The notes beneath the pieces were generated by a model. The model did not search any database. It was not told the origin of the DNA and worked only from the letters and a program-made list of their open reading frames with translations. DNA of 64,000 nt from Oceanospirillum linum (lineage in GTDB: Bacteria > Pseudomonadota > Gammaproteobacteria > Pseudomonadales > Halomonadaceae): positions 1 through 64,000 of the forward strand of contig NZ_FXTS01000004.1 of the NCBI RefSeq assembly GCF_900182785.1, given 5' to 3'. The position numbers and the translations under genes are program-made. Shown here piece after piece: positions 52,801 to 60,834 of the stretch (its first letter is position 1; every line of letters begins with the position of its first letter).

Positions 52801-53358
52801 CTTGACCGATTCATGAACGCAAAGTTCGTCATCCGGGCGGAAAGTACGCTGCAACTCAAGATAGAAGCGTCCGGGAAACAACTGCATCCATTTCTGCAAA
52901 GCAGTCCGGGCCTCGGGATAATGACCACCAACCAGTAGACGGCCAACCTCACCCTCTTTCGCTCCGGACAGTGCAATCAACCCATCAGACTGCTCCGCCA
53001 ACCACTCGTCCTTAAGGATATTGCGCCCCTGATGCTGCCCTTCAAGATACCCCCGGGAAACAAGTTCGGTGATATTGCGATAACCGGTATTATTCATCGC
53101 TAACAGGGTCATGCGGTAAGGCTTAGCCGGGTCAGCGGTATTTTCCAACCAGATATCAGCTCCTGAGATCGGCTTAATACCAGCACCCTGCATCGTTTTA
53201 TAAAACTTTACCAGCGCGAACATATTAGACTCGTCGGTAATACCCAGTGCAGGCATCTTAAGCTCTTCGAGCTTACCGGGCAGTTTTTTAATCTTGATCA
53301 GACCATCAACCAGAGAGAATTCCGTATGAATACGCAGGTGAACAAAAGAGGGCGTCAT
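49876..53358 (-). CDS. dnaE: DNA polymerase III alpha subunit
   Basis: Replicative polymerase of 1160 residues. The start is the ATG at 53358 (MTPSFVHLRIHTEFSLVDGL), with GAGA 8 bases upstream; a frame start 4 codons earlier is less likely. The N-terminal PHP domain is followed by the palm with the catalytic motif PDFDVDFCMDGRDRVIDY and GPGRGSGAGSLVAY. The helix-hairpin-helix and an OB-fold region follow (LAGLIIDIRTMKSKRGDTIAF). The full length and intact motifs indicate a functional gene. It sits between rnhB and accA, the conserved order. Confidence 0.98.
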   Translation of the reverse strand: MTPSFVHLRIHTEFSLVDGLIKIKKLPGKLEELKMPALGITDESNMFALVKFYKTMQGAGIKPISGADIWLENTADPAKPYRMTLLAMNNTGYRNITELVSRGYLEGQHQGRNILKDEWLAEQSDGLIALSGAKEGEVGRLLVGGHYPEARTALQKWMQLFPGRFYLELQRTFRPDDELCVHESVKLADECRCPVVATNDVRFLEREDFWAHETRVCIGEGRALDDPHRNKSYSEEQYLKSQEEMAELFSDIPEALQNSVEIAKRCTIDVQLGKYFLPDYPIPEGMTMDDFFRKISHEGLTERLEQLFDTTAEDFPGKEKIYRERLDFELDTIISMGFPGYFLIVMDFIQWSKNNGVPVGPGRGSGAGSLVAYAQKITDLDPLEYDLLFERFLNPERVSMPDFDVDFCMDGRDRVIDYVADTYGRNAVSQIATFGTMAAKAVVRDVARAQGKPYGLADKLSKMIPFEVGMTLEKAYEQEEPLRDFLTHDEDAGEIWEMALKLEGTVRGTGKHAGGVVISPTKLTDFSPIFCEEGGSSLVAQFDKDDVESAGLVKFDFLGLRTLTIIDWAIKVMQDKGHTDFDIAKIPLDDAATFDLLQQGETTAVFQLESRGMKDLIKRLRPSCFEDIVALVALFRPGPLQSGMVDDFIKRKHGEEEVSYPHPNYQLSSLEPVLKPTYGIILYQEQVMQIAQVMAGYTLGGADMLRRAMGKKKPEEMAKQRSIFLEGCKNNNIDADLAGNIFDLVEKFAGYGFNKSHSAAYALVSYQTAYLKRHHPEAFMAAVLSTEMQNTDKVVTLVEECRHMKLPLTPPDVNAGDFKFTVNDDNEIVYGLGAIKGVGEGPIDSIVAARNEGGPFTDLFDFCARTDSRKLNKRTVEALIRSGALDKLGPNRAVMFASLEDAFKAAEQSNVNANIGMMDMFGEIEAEQDTDPYEEHRQVRQWTDKGRLKGEKDTLGIYLTGHPFDEYEAEVRRFARMRLSDLQASRETQKLAGLIIDIRTMKSKRGDTIAFITLDDRSGRIEVSVFGELFEAHRSELQKDQLVVIEGDVSFDDYSGSLRVRAKGVTSLLAARVRYCESLQLSWQQKEVGRKHLDLLHNKLKPFTVTSPDEGVVVEITYSKPEVCGRVRLSDQWRVVPSDELIYSLYDGFGLKSVRLSYGD

Positions 53359-53476
53359 AAAAGATCTCATGTACGAACAGTAGCAGGTGACGAAAGGAGC
53401 TGCCTTTCAGATAACCTAAAGGACATTCTGAAAAAACAGCAAAATAAAAGTATAGGGTATCTGCCCGGTGAGCGAG

Positions 53477-54082
53477 CTACAGATCCAGCCGTTGTTGCAC
53501 AGGTTTAAACGACCGACGGTGTTCAGGGATCGGGCCAAGTTTTTCCAGAGCAGCAAAGTGCTGTTTGGTAGGATAGCCTTTATGCTGAGCAAAACCATAA
53601 CCAGGATATCTGGCCTCAAGCTCAACCATTTGCTGGTCCCGATAAACCTTAGCGAGAATTGAGGCCGCACTGATGGCCTCGTGGCGCAGATCACCTTTCA
53701 CCACCGCCATAGCCGGGCAAGGCATATCAGGGCAACGGTTGCCATCAATCAACACAAACTCTGCGGCAGGCTTCAATCCTGCAACCGCACGCTGCATGGC
53801 CAACATAGTGGCGTGCAGAATATTCAACTGATCAATTTCAGCCACAGAACATTCAGCAATATGCCAGGCCAAAGCTTTGTCTCTGATCTCCTCAGAAAAT
53901 GCTTCACGCTTTTTTTCGCTGAGCTTTTTAGAGTCGGTCAGACCTGAAATCGGCCGGTCAGGGTCAAGAATAACCGCCGCCGTCACAACAGATCCAACAA
54001 GAGGCCCGCGACCTACTTCATCAACACCGGCAAGCAATTTACCATGATAGGGAATATCCAGTTCAGGCCAGTCGTGTGCCAT
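53477..54082 (-). CDS. rnhB: Ribonuclease HII
   Basis: Removes ribonucleotides from RNA-DNA hybrids. The start is the ATG at 54082, where GAGG precedes MAHDWPELDIPYHGKLLAGVDEVGRGP in outline; the open frame continues 32 codons into lpxB without homology. The catalytic D21 and E22 lie in GVDEVGRGPLVG, with further acids in VLIDGNRCP. The product is 201 residues, standard. The 7-bp gap after the lpxB stop indicates coupled translation. Confidence 0.96.
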   Translation of the reverse strand: MAHDWPELDIPYHGKLLAGVDEVGRGPLVGSVVTAAVILDPDRPISGLTDSKKLSEKKREAFSEEIRDKALAWHIAECSVAEIDQLNILHATMLAMQRAVAGLKPAAEFVLIDGNRCPDMPCPAMAVVKGDLRHEAISAASILAKVYRDQQMVELEARYPGYGFAQHKGYPTKQHFAALEKLGPIPEHRRSFKPVQQRLDL

Positions 54083-54089
54083 CTTAACC

Positions 54090-55301
54090 TCAGTGTTTGT
54101 GCTCAGCCGATGTATCAGAATGCGCTTGCTGCGCCATAAGCTCTGAAAGCGTTTTTGCAGCAACCTGACTGGCTTCACGCTTTAGCTTATGGTGCAACTG
54201 ATAAAAACGTTCAACCAACCCCCGATAGTTATCAGGGTTCTGCAACCGATCCAGTAGCAGATCACTCAGGGAGCCAACGGTCGCTTTATCCTGAATCATC
54301 TCAGGCACCAGAGCTTCACCGGCTATCAGGTTTGGTAGGGAGATATGATCAACCTTAATCATGCGGCTGATGATGGCATGGCTCAACCAGGCCATTTTAT
54401 AGGCTACCACCATCGGCTTCTTGAGCAACATCGCTTCCAGAGCCGCCGTACCAGATGCCAGTAAAACTGCATCAGAGGCACTCATGACTTCACGGGACAT
54501 ACCATCAAACAGATGAAAGCACTGGCGCAATTCAGGTTTAACAACGGCTAGCTGGTCTTCAATCTGTTGACGGCGTAATGCATTGGCACAGGGGATCGCT
54601 ACCTGTAATTCCGGCATCACCTCGCAGCAGCGCAACGCTGTATCAATAAAGGTCTGCCCGAGATATTTTACTTCACTGCTGCGGCTACCGGGTAAGACAG
54701 CCAACACAGAGTGTTCTTTCGAGAGCCCCAGTTGATCACGACAGGCGTTCTGATCCACATCCATTGGTAGCTCGTCTGCCAACGGGTGCCCGACAAAAGT
54801 AACCGGAATATTCCTGCGATGATAAAAATCTGCTTCAAAGGGAAGCAGGGTGAGCATATGATCGACGCACCGTGCTATTTTTTTCAAACGTCCTTGCTTC
54901 CAGGCCCAGACCGATGGTGATACATAGTGCGCAACGGGAATGCCCGCATCATGCACCCAACCTTCTAATGTCAGATTAAAGTCTGGTGCATCAATACCCA
55001 CAAACAGGTCAGGTTTTTCCTGCAGGCAAAAGTCACGAACCTCTTTACGGAGGTTGAGTAATTCCCGGAGCCGCCCAAAAACCTCCACAAAACCCATCAC
55101 AGAAAGGCGATCCATCGGCCAGTGGCTGACAAAGCCTTCCTCCTGCATACGGGGACCGCCAATACCAAAAAACTCCGCCGTTGGGTGGAGTTTCTTTAAT
55201 TCCCGGATCAGACCTGCCCCCAGAATATCCCCGGACAGTTCTCCGGCTACAATGACAATCCGCAGTGGCTTATTCGCCTGAATCAAACCCTGATCTGACA
55301 T
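54090..55301 (-). CDS. lpxB: Lipid-A-disaccharide synthase
   Basis: Glycosyltransferase that joins UDP-2,3-diacylglucosamine and lipid X. From the ATG at 55301 it starts MSDQGLIQANKPLRIVIVAGE; ELSGDILGAGLIRELKK, GIDAPDFNLTLEGWVHDAGIPV in outline, YVSPSVWAWKQGR and LPFEADFY are family marks. The length, 403 residues, is slightly over the usual 382, through N- and C-terminal extensions. A perfect 21-bp tandem duplication lies just upstream between it and lpxA. Confidence 0.96.
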   Translation of the reverse strand: MSDQGLIQANKPLRIVIVAGELSGDILGAGLIRELKKLHPTAEFFGIGGPRMQEEGFVSHWPMDRLSVMGFVEVFGRLRELLNLRKEVRDFCLQEKPDLFVGIDAPDFNLTLEGWVHDAGIPVAHYVSPSVWAWKQGRLKKIARCVDHMLTLLPFEADFYHRRNIPVTFVGHPLADELPMDVDQNACRDQLGLSKEHSVLAVLPGSRSSEVKYLGQTFIDTALRCCEVMPELQVAIPCANALRRQQIEDQLAVVKPELRQCFHLFDGMSREVMSASDAVLLASGTAALEAMLLKKPMVVAYKMAWLSHAIISRMIKVDHISLPNLIAGEALVPEMIQDKATVGSLSDLLLDRLQNPDNYRGLVERFYQLHHKLKREASQVAAKTLSELMAQQAHSDTSAEHKH

Positions 55302-55323
55302 GCTTCCTTCCTGTAACCCTTGT

Positions 55324-55365
55324 AACAACGGGCGATAAACGAGCAACAACGGGCGATAAACGAGC
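55324..55365. repeat. Tandem duplication, 2 x 21 bp, between lpxA and lpxB
   Basis: Two exact adjacent copies, 55324-55344 and 55345-55365, of a unit that includes CAACGGGCGATAAACGAG. The unit length is a multiple of three, and the gap carries no gene. It looks like a recent replication-slippage duplication, possibly variable between strains. Confidence 0.9.
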
Positions 55366-55403
55366 TTCCCCGGAGACGGGTTTTCAGCATCAGCCGAGTC
55401 AGC

Positions 55404-56177
55404 TCAACGAATAATTCCGCGCCCCGAGCCCTTAAGGCTTTTAATAAAAACAGATAGCTCAGGACCAATAGTCTCTGCTTCAAGTACGCCGATAGCGGTG
55501 TCAAGGCGAAGACCTTTACGAAAAACAGTCTTATAAGCCTGACGAAGCTCGCTGATGGCTTCGGCGGAGAACCCCCGACGCTTCAAACCCTCAGCATTAA
55601 TACTATGGGATTCAGCTGGATTACCACTGACCATCACATATGCAGGAATGTCCCTGGAGATATAACTGGCACCACCACACATGGCGTGCGGGCCAATATG
55701 ACAAAACTGATGAATCGCTGAAGCGCCACCGATAATCGCCCAATCACCAACCTTAACATGGCCTGCTATGGATGCATCAGATGCAATAATCGTGTTATCA
55801 CCAATCACCACATCATGCGCAATATGGACAGTGGTCATAATCAGATTGTTATTACCGATGCGGGTAATTCCCTCGTCCTGGATGGTACCCCGATGAATAG
55901 AGCAACCTTCACGAATTTCATTATTATCCCCGATAACCAGGCGGGTTGGCTCGCCAGCGTATTTTTTATCCTGACAATCCTCACCCACAGAAGCAAACTG
56001 ATAAATCTTATTGCCTTTGCCAATAGAGGTTAGTTTCGTAATAACAACATGGGGGCCGATCCAGGTACCGGCTCCAATCTCGACATCCGGGCCAATAATG
56101 GAATAGGGCCCGATCTCAACATCAGCGGCAATTACCGCTGATGGATCAACAATAGCTGTTGGATGAATCAGACTCAC
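55404..56177 (-). CDS. lpxA: UDP-N-acetylglucosamine acyltransferase
   Basis: First committed step of lipid A synthesis; left-handed beta-helix hexapeptide protein. The start is a GTG at 56177 (VSLIHPTAIVDPSAVIAADV in outline), which overlaps the fabZ stop by 4 bp (GTGA) and so is translationally coupled; the longer frame would lie inside fabZ. Hexapeptide repeats run to about residue 190, with the catalytic His in TTVHIAHDVVIGDN, followed by the helical C-terminus (LKRRGFSAEAISELRQAYK). The product is 257 residues, close to 262 in E. coli. Confidence 0.96.
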   Translation of the reverse strand: MSLIHPTAIVDPSAVIAADVEIGPYSIIGPDVEIGAGTWIGPHVVITKLTSIGKGNKIYQFASVGEDCQDKKYAGEPTRLVIGDNNEIREGCSIHRGTIQDEGITRIGNNNLIMTTVHIAHDVVIGDNTIIASDASIAGHVKVGDWAIIGGASAIHQFCHIGPHAMCGGASYISRDIPAYVMVSGNPAESHSINAEGLKRRGFSAEAISELRQAYKTVFRKGLRLDTAIGVLEAETIGPELSVFIKSLKGSGRGIIR

Positions 56178-56617
56178 AGCTCTCTCTCTGCACACAAAAT
56201 TGAACCCTGACACGCGAGCTCACCATCAACTGTCGCCTTGCAATCAAAACGCCAGATACCACGGCGAGGAGTGCCCACAACAGTCGCCTCAAGCTTCAGC
56301 TGATCCCCGGGAATCACAGGGCGCTTAAAGCGTACTTTATCACTACCAACAAAATAGTAGATATGGCCATCAGCTGGTTTCTTTTCCATCGTCTTAAAAC
56401 CAAGAATACCGGCAGCCTGCGCCATTGCCTCAATAATTAATACACCCGGCATTACAGGGTGATGAGGAAAGTGTCCATTAAAGAAAGGCTCATTCACCGA
56501 TACATTTTTATAGGCAACAATAGATTCGCCCAGCTCCATTTCAACAACACGGTCAACCAGCAGAAAAGGATAACGGTGGGGTAGGTATTCTTTAATTTCG
56601 TTAATGTCCATGACCAT
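56174..56617 (-). CDS. fabZ: 3-hydroxyacyl-ACP dehydratase FabZ
   Basis: Hot-dog fold dehydratase of fatty-acid synthesis, 147 residues. It has LPHRYPFLLVDRVVEME and the catalytic His/Glu in NGHFPHHPVMPGVLIIEAMAQ. The first ATG is used because GAGG lies 8 bases upstream; a second ATG two codons later is possible. It lies between lpxD and lpxA, the canonical order that links lipid A and fatty-acid synthesis. Confidence 0.97.
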   Translation of the reverse strand: MVMDINEIKEYLPHRYPFLLVDRVVEMELGESIVAYKNVSVNEPFFNGHFPHHPVMPGVLIIEAMAQAAGILGFKTMEKKPADGHIYYFVGSDKVRFKRPVIPGDQLKLEATVVGTPRRGIWRFDCKATVDGELACQGSILCAEREL

Positions 56618-56686
56618 TCATTCAACCTCAAAAGAAACCTGGCAGCCCTCTGGGCAGCAGGTGCGTATTATACGCTTCTGTCTATT

Positions 56687-57757
56687 TTAAGTTTTTTCTT
56701 TATTTGCGGCAGGTGACAAGCTTTTCTCAATCTTAACCACCCGTTTAGCCAGCTTGTCCAGCTGATTAAACCGCACCGCATTCTTACGCCAGGTACGCAT
56801 ATCAGACATACCTGTTCCGGATGAGTAATGGCCGGGCTCCCGAATATCACCGGTAACACTGGTGGTCATATTCAAGGTCACACCGTCGCAAATACTTAAA
56901 TGTCCGGCAATATTACTCGAACCACCAATCAGGCAATGACGCCCAATTGAACTACTGCCAGCAATACCAACGCAGCCAGCGATAGCAGTACCATCACCGA
57001 TTCTGACATTGTGGGCAACCTGAACCTGACTATCGATAATGACATCTGAACCAATAACAGTGTCATCAAGGGCCCCACGGTCAATATTGGTGTTAGCACC
57101 AACTTCCGTCCGATCACCTATGATAACACCACCCAGCTGAGCAATCTTTACCCAGCGGCCATTTTCAGGTGCGAATCCAAAACCATCACCACCGATGACA
57201 CAGCTGCTGTGCAAGGTTACCTCGCAACCCAGAACAACATCGTGATATAGCGTGACATTGGGAAACAGTCGGCAACCGTTTCCAATGATCGTGTTTCGAC
57301 CTATATGACAATGAGTACCAATAACAGCGCCATCCCCTACTTCAGCTCCTGCCTCAATAACAGCAAAAGCATCAATCTGAGCATTGGGTGAAACCCTGGC
57401 ATCCGGGTGAATAACGGCCTGGGGATGTATACCGGGGGTGCACGGGGAAACGGAGTTAAACAACTGGGTCAGTCGTGCATAACCGGCGTAAGGATTATGG
57501 AGCAGAATACAGTTTACAGGGCACTGGCCTGACAGCTCTTCTCTGAGTAATACGACACCAGCCTGACAGTTTGCCAAATGCTTCTGATAAGCAGGGTTTG
57601 CCAGAAAACTGGCCTGAGTGGCATCAGCGCTCTGCAGCGTCGCTAACCCCTGCACAACAGCGGAAGCATCACCACGCAATTCACCTCCCAGTATCTCCGC
57701 AAGGTAGCCCAGTGTATATTCATGGCCAGCAGACGGAGCATCAGAAGGGTGTGTCAT
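56687..57757 (-). CDS. lpxD: UDP-3-O-acylglucosamine N-acyltransferase
   Basis: Third step of lipid A synthesis. An N-terminal uridine-binding domain (TLGYLAEILGGELRGD; LANPAYQKHLANCQAGVVLL) precedes a hexapeptide beta-helix with VTLYHDVVLGCEVTLHSS, GFGFAPENGRWVKIAQLGGV and the catalytic His in QVAHNVRIGD. The C-terminal helix is basic (FNQLDKLAKRVVKIEKS). The length, 356 residues, is near the usual 340. Confidence 0.97.
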   Translation of the reverse strand: MTHPSDAPSAGHEYTLGYLAEILGGELRGDASAVVQGLATLQSADATQASFLANPAYQKHLANCQAGVVLLREELSGQCPVNCILLHNPYAGYARLTQLFNSVSPCTPGIHPQAVIHPDARVSPNAQIDAFAVIEAGAEVGDGAVIGTHCHIGRNTIIGNGCRLFPNVTLYHDVVLGCEVTLHSSCVIGGDGFGFAPENGRWVKIAQLGGVIIGDRTEVGANTNIDRGALDDTVIGSDVIIDSQVQVAHNVRIGDGTAIAGCVGIAGSSSIGRHCLIGGSSNIAGHLSICDGVTLNMTTSVTGDIREPGHYSSGTGMSDMRTWRKNAVRFNQLDKLAKRVVKIEKSLSPAANKEKT

Positions 57758-57821
57758 TTATGTATCCTTATACGTATCAAAGAAGCAGGTATGAAGAGCG
57801 CAGGCTGCCAGCCAATAGCGA

Positions 57822-58364
57822 CTAGCGGCCAGCCTGCATTGTATTAAGCTGGGCAATCACATCAGGCGTAATATCCAAGCGACTGTGAACAAATGTCACC
57901 GCCTGTCGATCCAGTAAAAGATCAATCTTACGGGCTTCGATTACCTGACGAACCGCATCGTCCAACTGAGGCCGGACACTACGGATATAAGACTCCTGTC
58001 TTTGACGCTGCTCTTTCTGCAGGCGCTGACCAAGGAATTGGTATTCCTCTGCTTTTTCCTGAATATCTTTACTCAGCTGACGCTTTTCGTCAGCACTCAG
58101 GATTTCAGCATCTTTTTTAAGCTGCGCCTGTAACTGCTTTGCTTCATCAGCAAGAGTTTGGATCTCCTGCTGATCCTGACTTAAAGCTTCACGGATCGCC
58201 TTAAATGCATCCCGAGCCTGATCGGTACCCAGCAGGGCAGCCCGCCAGTCCAGTACAGCAATCCTGGTCGGAACAAAGTCACTATCAGTATCAGCATAGG
58301 TAGCACCAGAAACCATCATCACCAATGCAAGAAAGGTACTTAGTATGCGAGCAAAGCGAGTCAT
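57822..58364 (-). CDS. skp: Periplasmic chaperone Skp/OmpH
   Basis: Holds unfolded outer-membrane proteins on the way to BamA. A signal peptide (MTRFARILSTFLALVMMVSGATYA, 24 residues, cleaved after TYA) is followed by RIAVLDWRAALLGTDQARDAF and a long charged coiled-coil (about 60-140), as in the tentacle fold. The length, 180 residues, is typical. Between bamA and lpxD, the conserved position. Sequence identity in this family is always low, so placement carries much of the call. Confidence 0.9.
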   Translation of the reverse strand: MTRFARILSTFLALVMMVSGATYADTDSDFVPTRIAVLDWRAALLGTDQARDAFKAIREALSQDQQEIQTLADEAKQLQAQLKKDAEILSADEKRQLSKDIQEKAEEYQFLGQRLQKEQRQRQESYIRSVRPQLDDAVRQVIEARKIDLLLDRQAVTFVHSRLDITPDVIAQLNTMQAGR

Positions 58365-58389
58365 ACAAACTCTCCTTTATTTTAGCACG

Positions 58390-60795
58390 TCAGAATGTCT
58401 GACCAATCGAGAACTGGAAGAACTCGGTGTCATCATCACTGGACGCATTTAATGCTTTAGAAATACTAAAATCCAAAGGCCCGATAGGAGATAACCATGT
58501 CAGACCAAGTCCTGCCGACCAACGCAGTTCTGACAGGTCAACACCCTCTGCGCAGTTTGTTGATACCCGGCTGCACTCCGTCATAAAGACATTACCGCCA
58601 TCCAGGAAAACAACGGTTTGCAGGCTGCTTCTATCCTCAACAAACCACAGCGGATAGATCAGCTCAACACCGGTTTCCACCAGTACATTACCCCCAAATG
58701 CAGAGGGATCATCATCATCCGTTGGGGTACTTTTTGGCCCCAGAGAGTTACCGCTGTATCCACGCACTGACCCTAACCCACCGGCGAAGTAGTGCTCATA
58801 GAAAGGTAACAAGCTATCACTGCCGTAACCGTCGGCATACCCCAGATCCGTTCGGAATTTCACAGAATAGTCATCATTGATCGGGATAAAGTAACGGTTT
58901 TTATATTCCAAAGTGAAGAAAGTCATATCACTTCCGGGCACAGCAACCTCAGCGGATAATTTGTTATAGCTACCGTCCGTTGCCATGACGCCGCGGTTCA
59001 GCTGATTATCGCTAATATAGCCGCCAACTTTAAAGGCCGAATGGTTGTCGCCTTCATCTGCGATAAATGTAAGAACCTCCTCCACCGGGTCATCACCCGT
59101 GTAGATACGGGTATTATCAGCACCCAGCGTTAAACCGACCCGAGCTGTTTCTGTTATAGGATAACCAAAGCTGACTTTCATGCCGTATGAGTCTGTAGCA
59201 AAGCCACTGATATCCGAGTCTTCCAGATTACTTTCCTGATAGAAAACATTGATCCCGCGGCTGACTCCATCAAGAGTGTAATAAGGATCAAAAATAGAGA
59301 AGTCCAGCTTCTGTACCGTGTCACTGCGACTGACATTAAAGCCAACATTGGTTCCGCTTCCCAGGAAGTTTGCCTGCTGAACACCTGCACCAAAAATAAT
59401 GCCGCTGTTTTGTGAATAACCAATAGAGGCACTCAGGCTACCAGAAGGTTGCTCTTCAACGGTGTAGTTAACATCGATCTGGTCATCGACACCGCTAACC
59501 CGAGGGGTATCAACCTGAACAAACTTAAAGTACCCCAGACGCTCAAGTCGTGTCTTAGAGTTTTTAATCGCATCGGTGGAAGCTGTTCCCGCCTCCATCT
59601 GGGTAATCTCCCGGCGAAGAACTTCATCTTTTGTTGTGACATTGCCGGAAAAATTGATGCGGCGAACATAAGTACGTCTACCGGGATCGACCATCAAAGT
59701 CAGAGTAACTGTCTGATCATCATGAAGCTCAGGCACAGCATTGATATTCGCGAAGGTAAACCCCTCCTCGCCAAGGCGCTTACGAATCGCTTCTGTCGTG
59801 TTGACCATTTTAGTGCGGGAGAAAGTGTCACCGGGACTCAGCTCAATCAGCTCTAGGATCTCATCCGGCTCAATTATCAGTTCACCACTCAGCTTAATTT
59901 CACGAATGCTGTAGGGTTCACCCTCGGTGACATTGACCGTTATATACACGTCCAGCCGGTCAGGGCTTATTGATACCTGCGTAGAATCAACATTGAATTT
60001 CAGGTAGCCCCGGCCCAGATACCAGTTGCGCAAGCGTTCAAGATCACCTTGCAGTTTGGGACGGGAGTACTGACTGCCGGATGAGAACAGTGACCAGTTC
60101 GGTTTAACCTCCAACTCGAAACGTTTTGCCAGAGTCTCGTTATCAAACCGGTCATTACCTGTAAAGTTGATATGACGGATCGTCGCTACATCACCTTCCC
60201 GAATTTTTACATTCAAATTAATCCGGTTCTCACCCACAGATTCAATTTCGGTCTTAATACTGGCACTGTATCGGCCAAGGCCGTGGTACATACGTTCAAG
60301 TTCAAGCTCAACCTGCTCCAGAGTGACCCGTTGCAGAATCTGACCCGCTTTCAGTCCTGACTGAGCCAACCCTTGCTCAAGTTGTTCCGTTTTAATTTTA
60401 TCATTACCGGTAATCACAATTTTGTCGATCGCCGGGCGCTCCTGCACTACAACAATAAGCAAAGAGCCATCACGCTCAAGCCGAACATCATCGAATAAGC
60501 CCGTCTCAAACAAAGACTTACTCGCTTCAACCAAGTCCTGACTATCCACCTGCTGACGAAGCTCAATAGGGAAGGAGCTGAACACCCGGGATGCTGAAAC
60601 CCGCTGCAAACCCTCAACACGAAGGTCATCAAAGACATATTGTGCAGCAACAGCCTGCGATCCTATACCAAGTCCAAGCAGTATCAGAGCCCCGGACAGC
60701 ATGTGTTTTGCGGATAACAACCGTTTCAATATAAAAGCCTGCTCAGCACGGAGAAGCATGGCAAAGGGGCTGAACTTTTTTATACGGGTGATCAT
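58390..60795 (-). CDS. bamA: Outer membrane assembly factor BamA
   Basis: Omp85 protein that inserts beta-barrels into the outer membrane. Five POTRA domains (about 50-445, starting YVFDDLRVEGLQRVSASRVF) precede a 16-strand barrel with the VRGY-type motif (GLGSVRGYSGNSLGP) and a terminal Phe (FSIGQTF). From the first ATG the product is 801 residues with a long, odd signal region of about 51 residues; a TTG at 60729 (LKRLLSAKHMLSGALILLG as the start) with AGG upstream would give a normal signal peptide. The first ATG is given, but the internal start is a real alternative. Confidence 0.96.
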   Translation of the reverse strand: MITRIKKFSPFAMLLRAEQAFILKRLLSAKHMLSGALILLGLGIGSQAVAAQYVFDDLRVEGLQRVSASRVFSSFPIELRQQVDSQDLVEASKSLFETGLFDDVRLERDGSLLIVVVQERPAIDKIVITGNDKIKTEQLEQGLAQSGLKAGQILQRVTLEQVELELERMYHGLGRYSASIKTEIESVGENRINLNVKIREGDVATIRHINFTGNDRFDNETLAKRFELEVKPNWSLFSSGSQYSRPKLQGDLERLRNWYLGRGYLKFNVDSTQVSISPDRLDVYITVNVTEGEPYSIREIKLSGELIIEPDEILELIELSPGDTFSRTKMVNTTEAIRKRLGEEGFTFANINAVPELHDDQTVTLTLMVDPGRRTYVRRINFSGNVTTKDEVLRREITQMEAGTASTDAIKNSKTRLERLGYFKFVQVDTPRVSGVDDQIDVNYTVEEQPSGSLSASIGYSQNSGIIFGAGVQQANFLGSGTNVGFNVSRSDTVQKLDFSIFDPYYTLDGVSRGINVFYQESNLEDSDISGFATDSYGMKVSFGYPITETARVGLTLGADNTRIYTGDDPVEEVLTFIADEGDNHSAFKVGGYISDNQLNRGVMATDGSYNKLSAEVAVPGSDMTFFTLEYKNRYFIPINDDYSVKFRTDLGYADGYGSDSLLPFYEHYFAGGLGSVRGYSGNSLGPKSTPTDDDDPSAFGGNVLVETGVELIYPLWFVEDRSSLQTVVFLDGGNVFMTECSRVSTNCAEGVDLSELRWSAGLGLTWLSPIGPLDFSISKALNASSDDDTEFFQFSIGQTF

Positions 60796-60834
60796 AAAAT
60801 TCTACTATCCAGAAGAGACTGTTTAACTGAAAAT

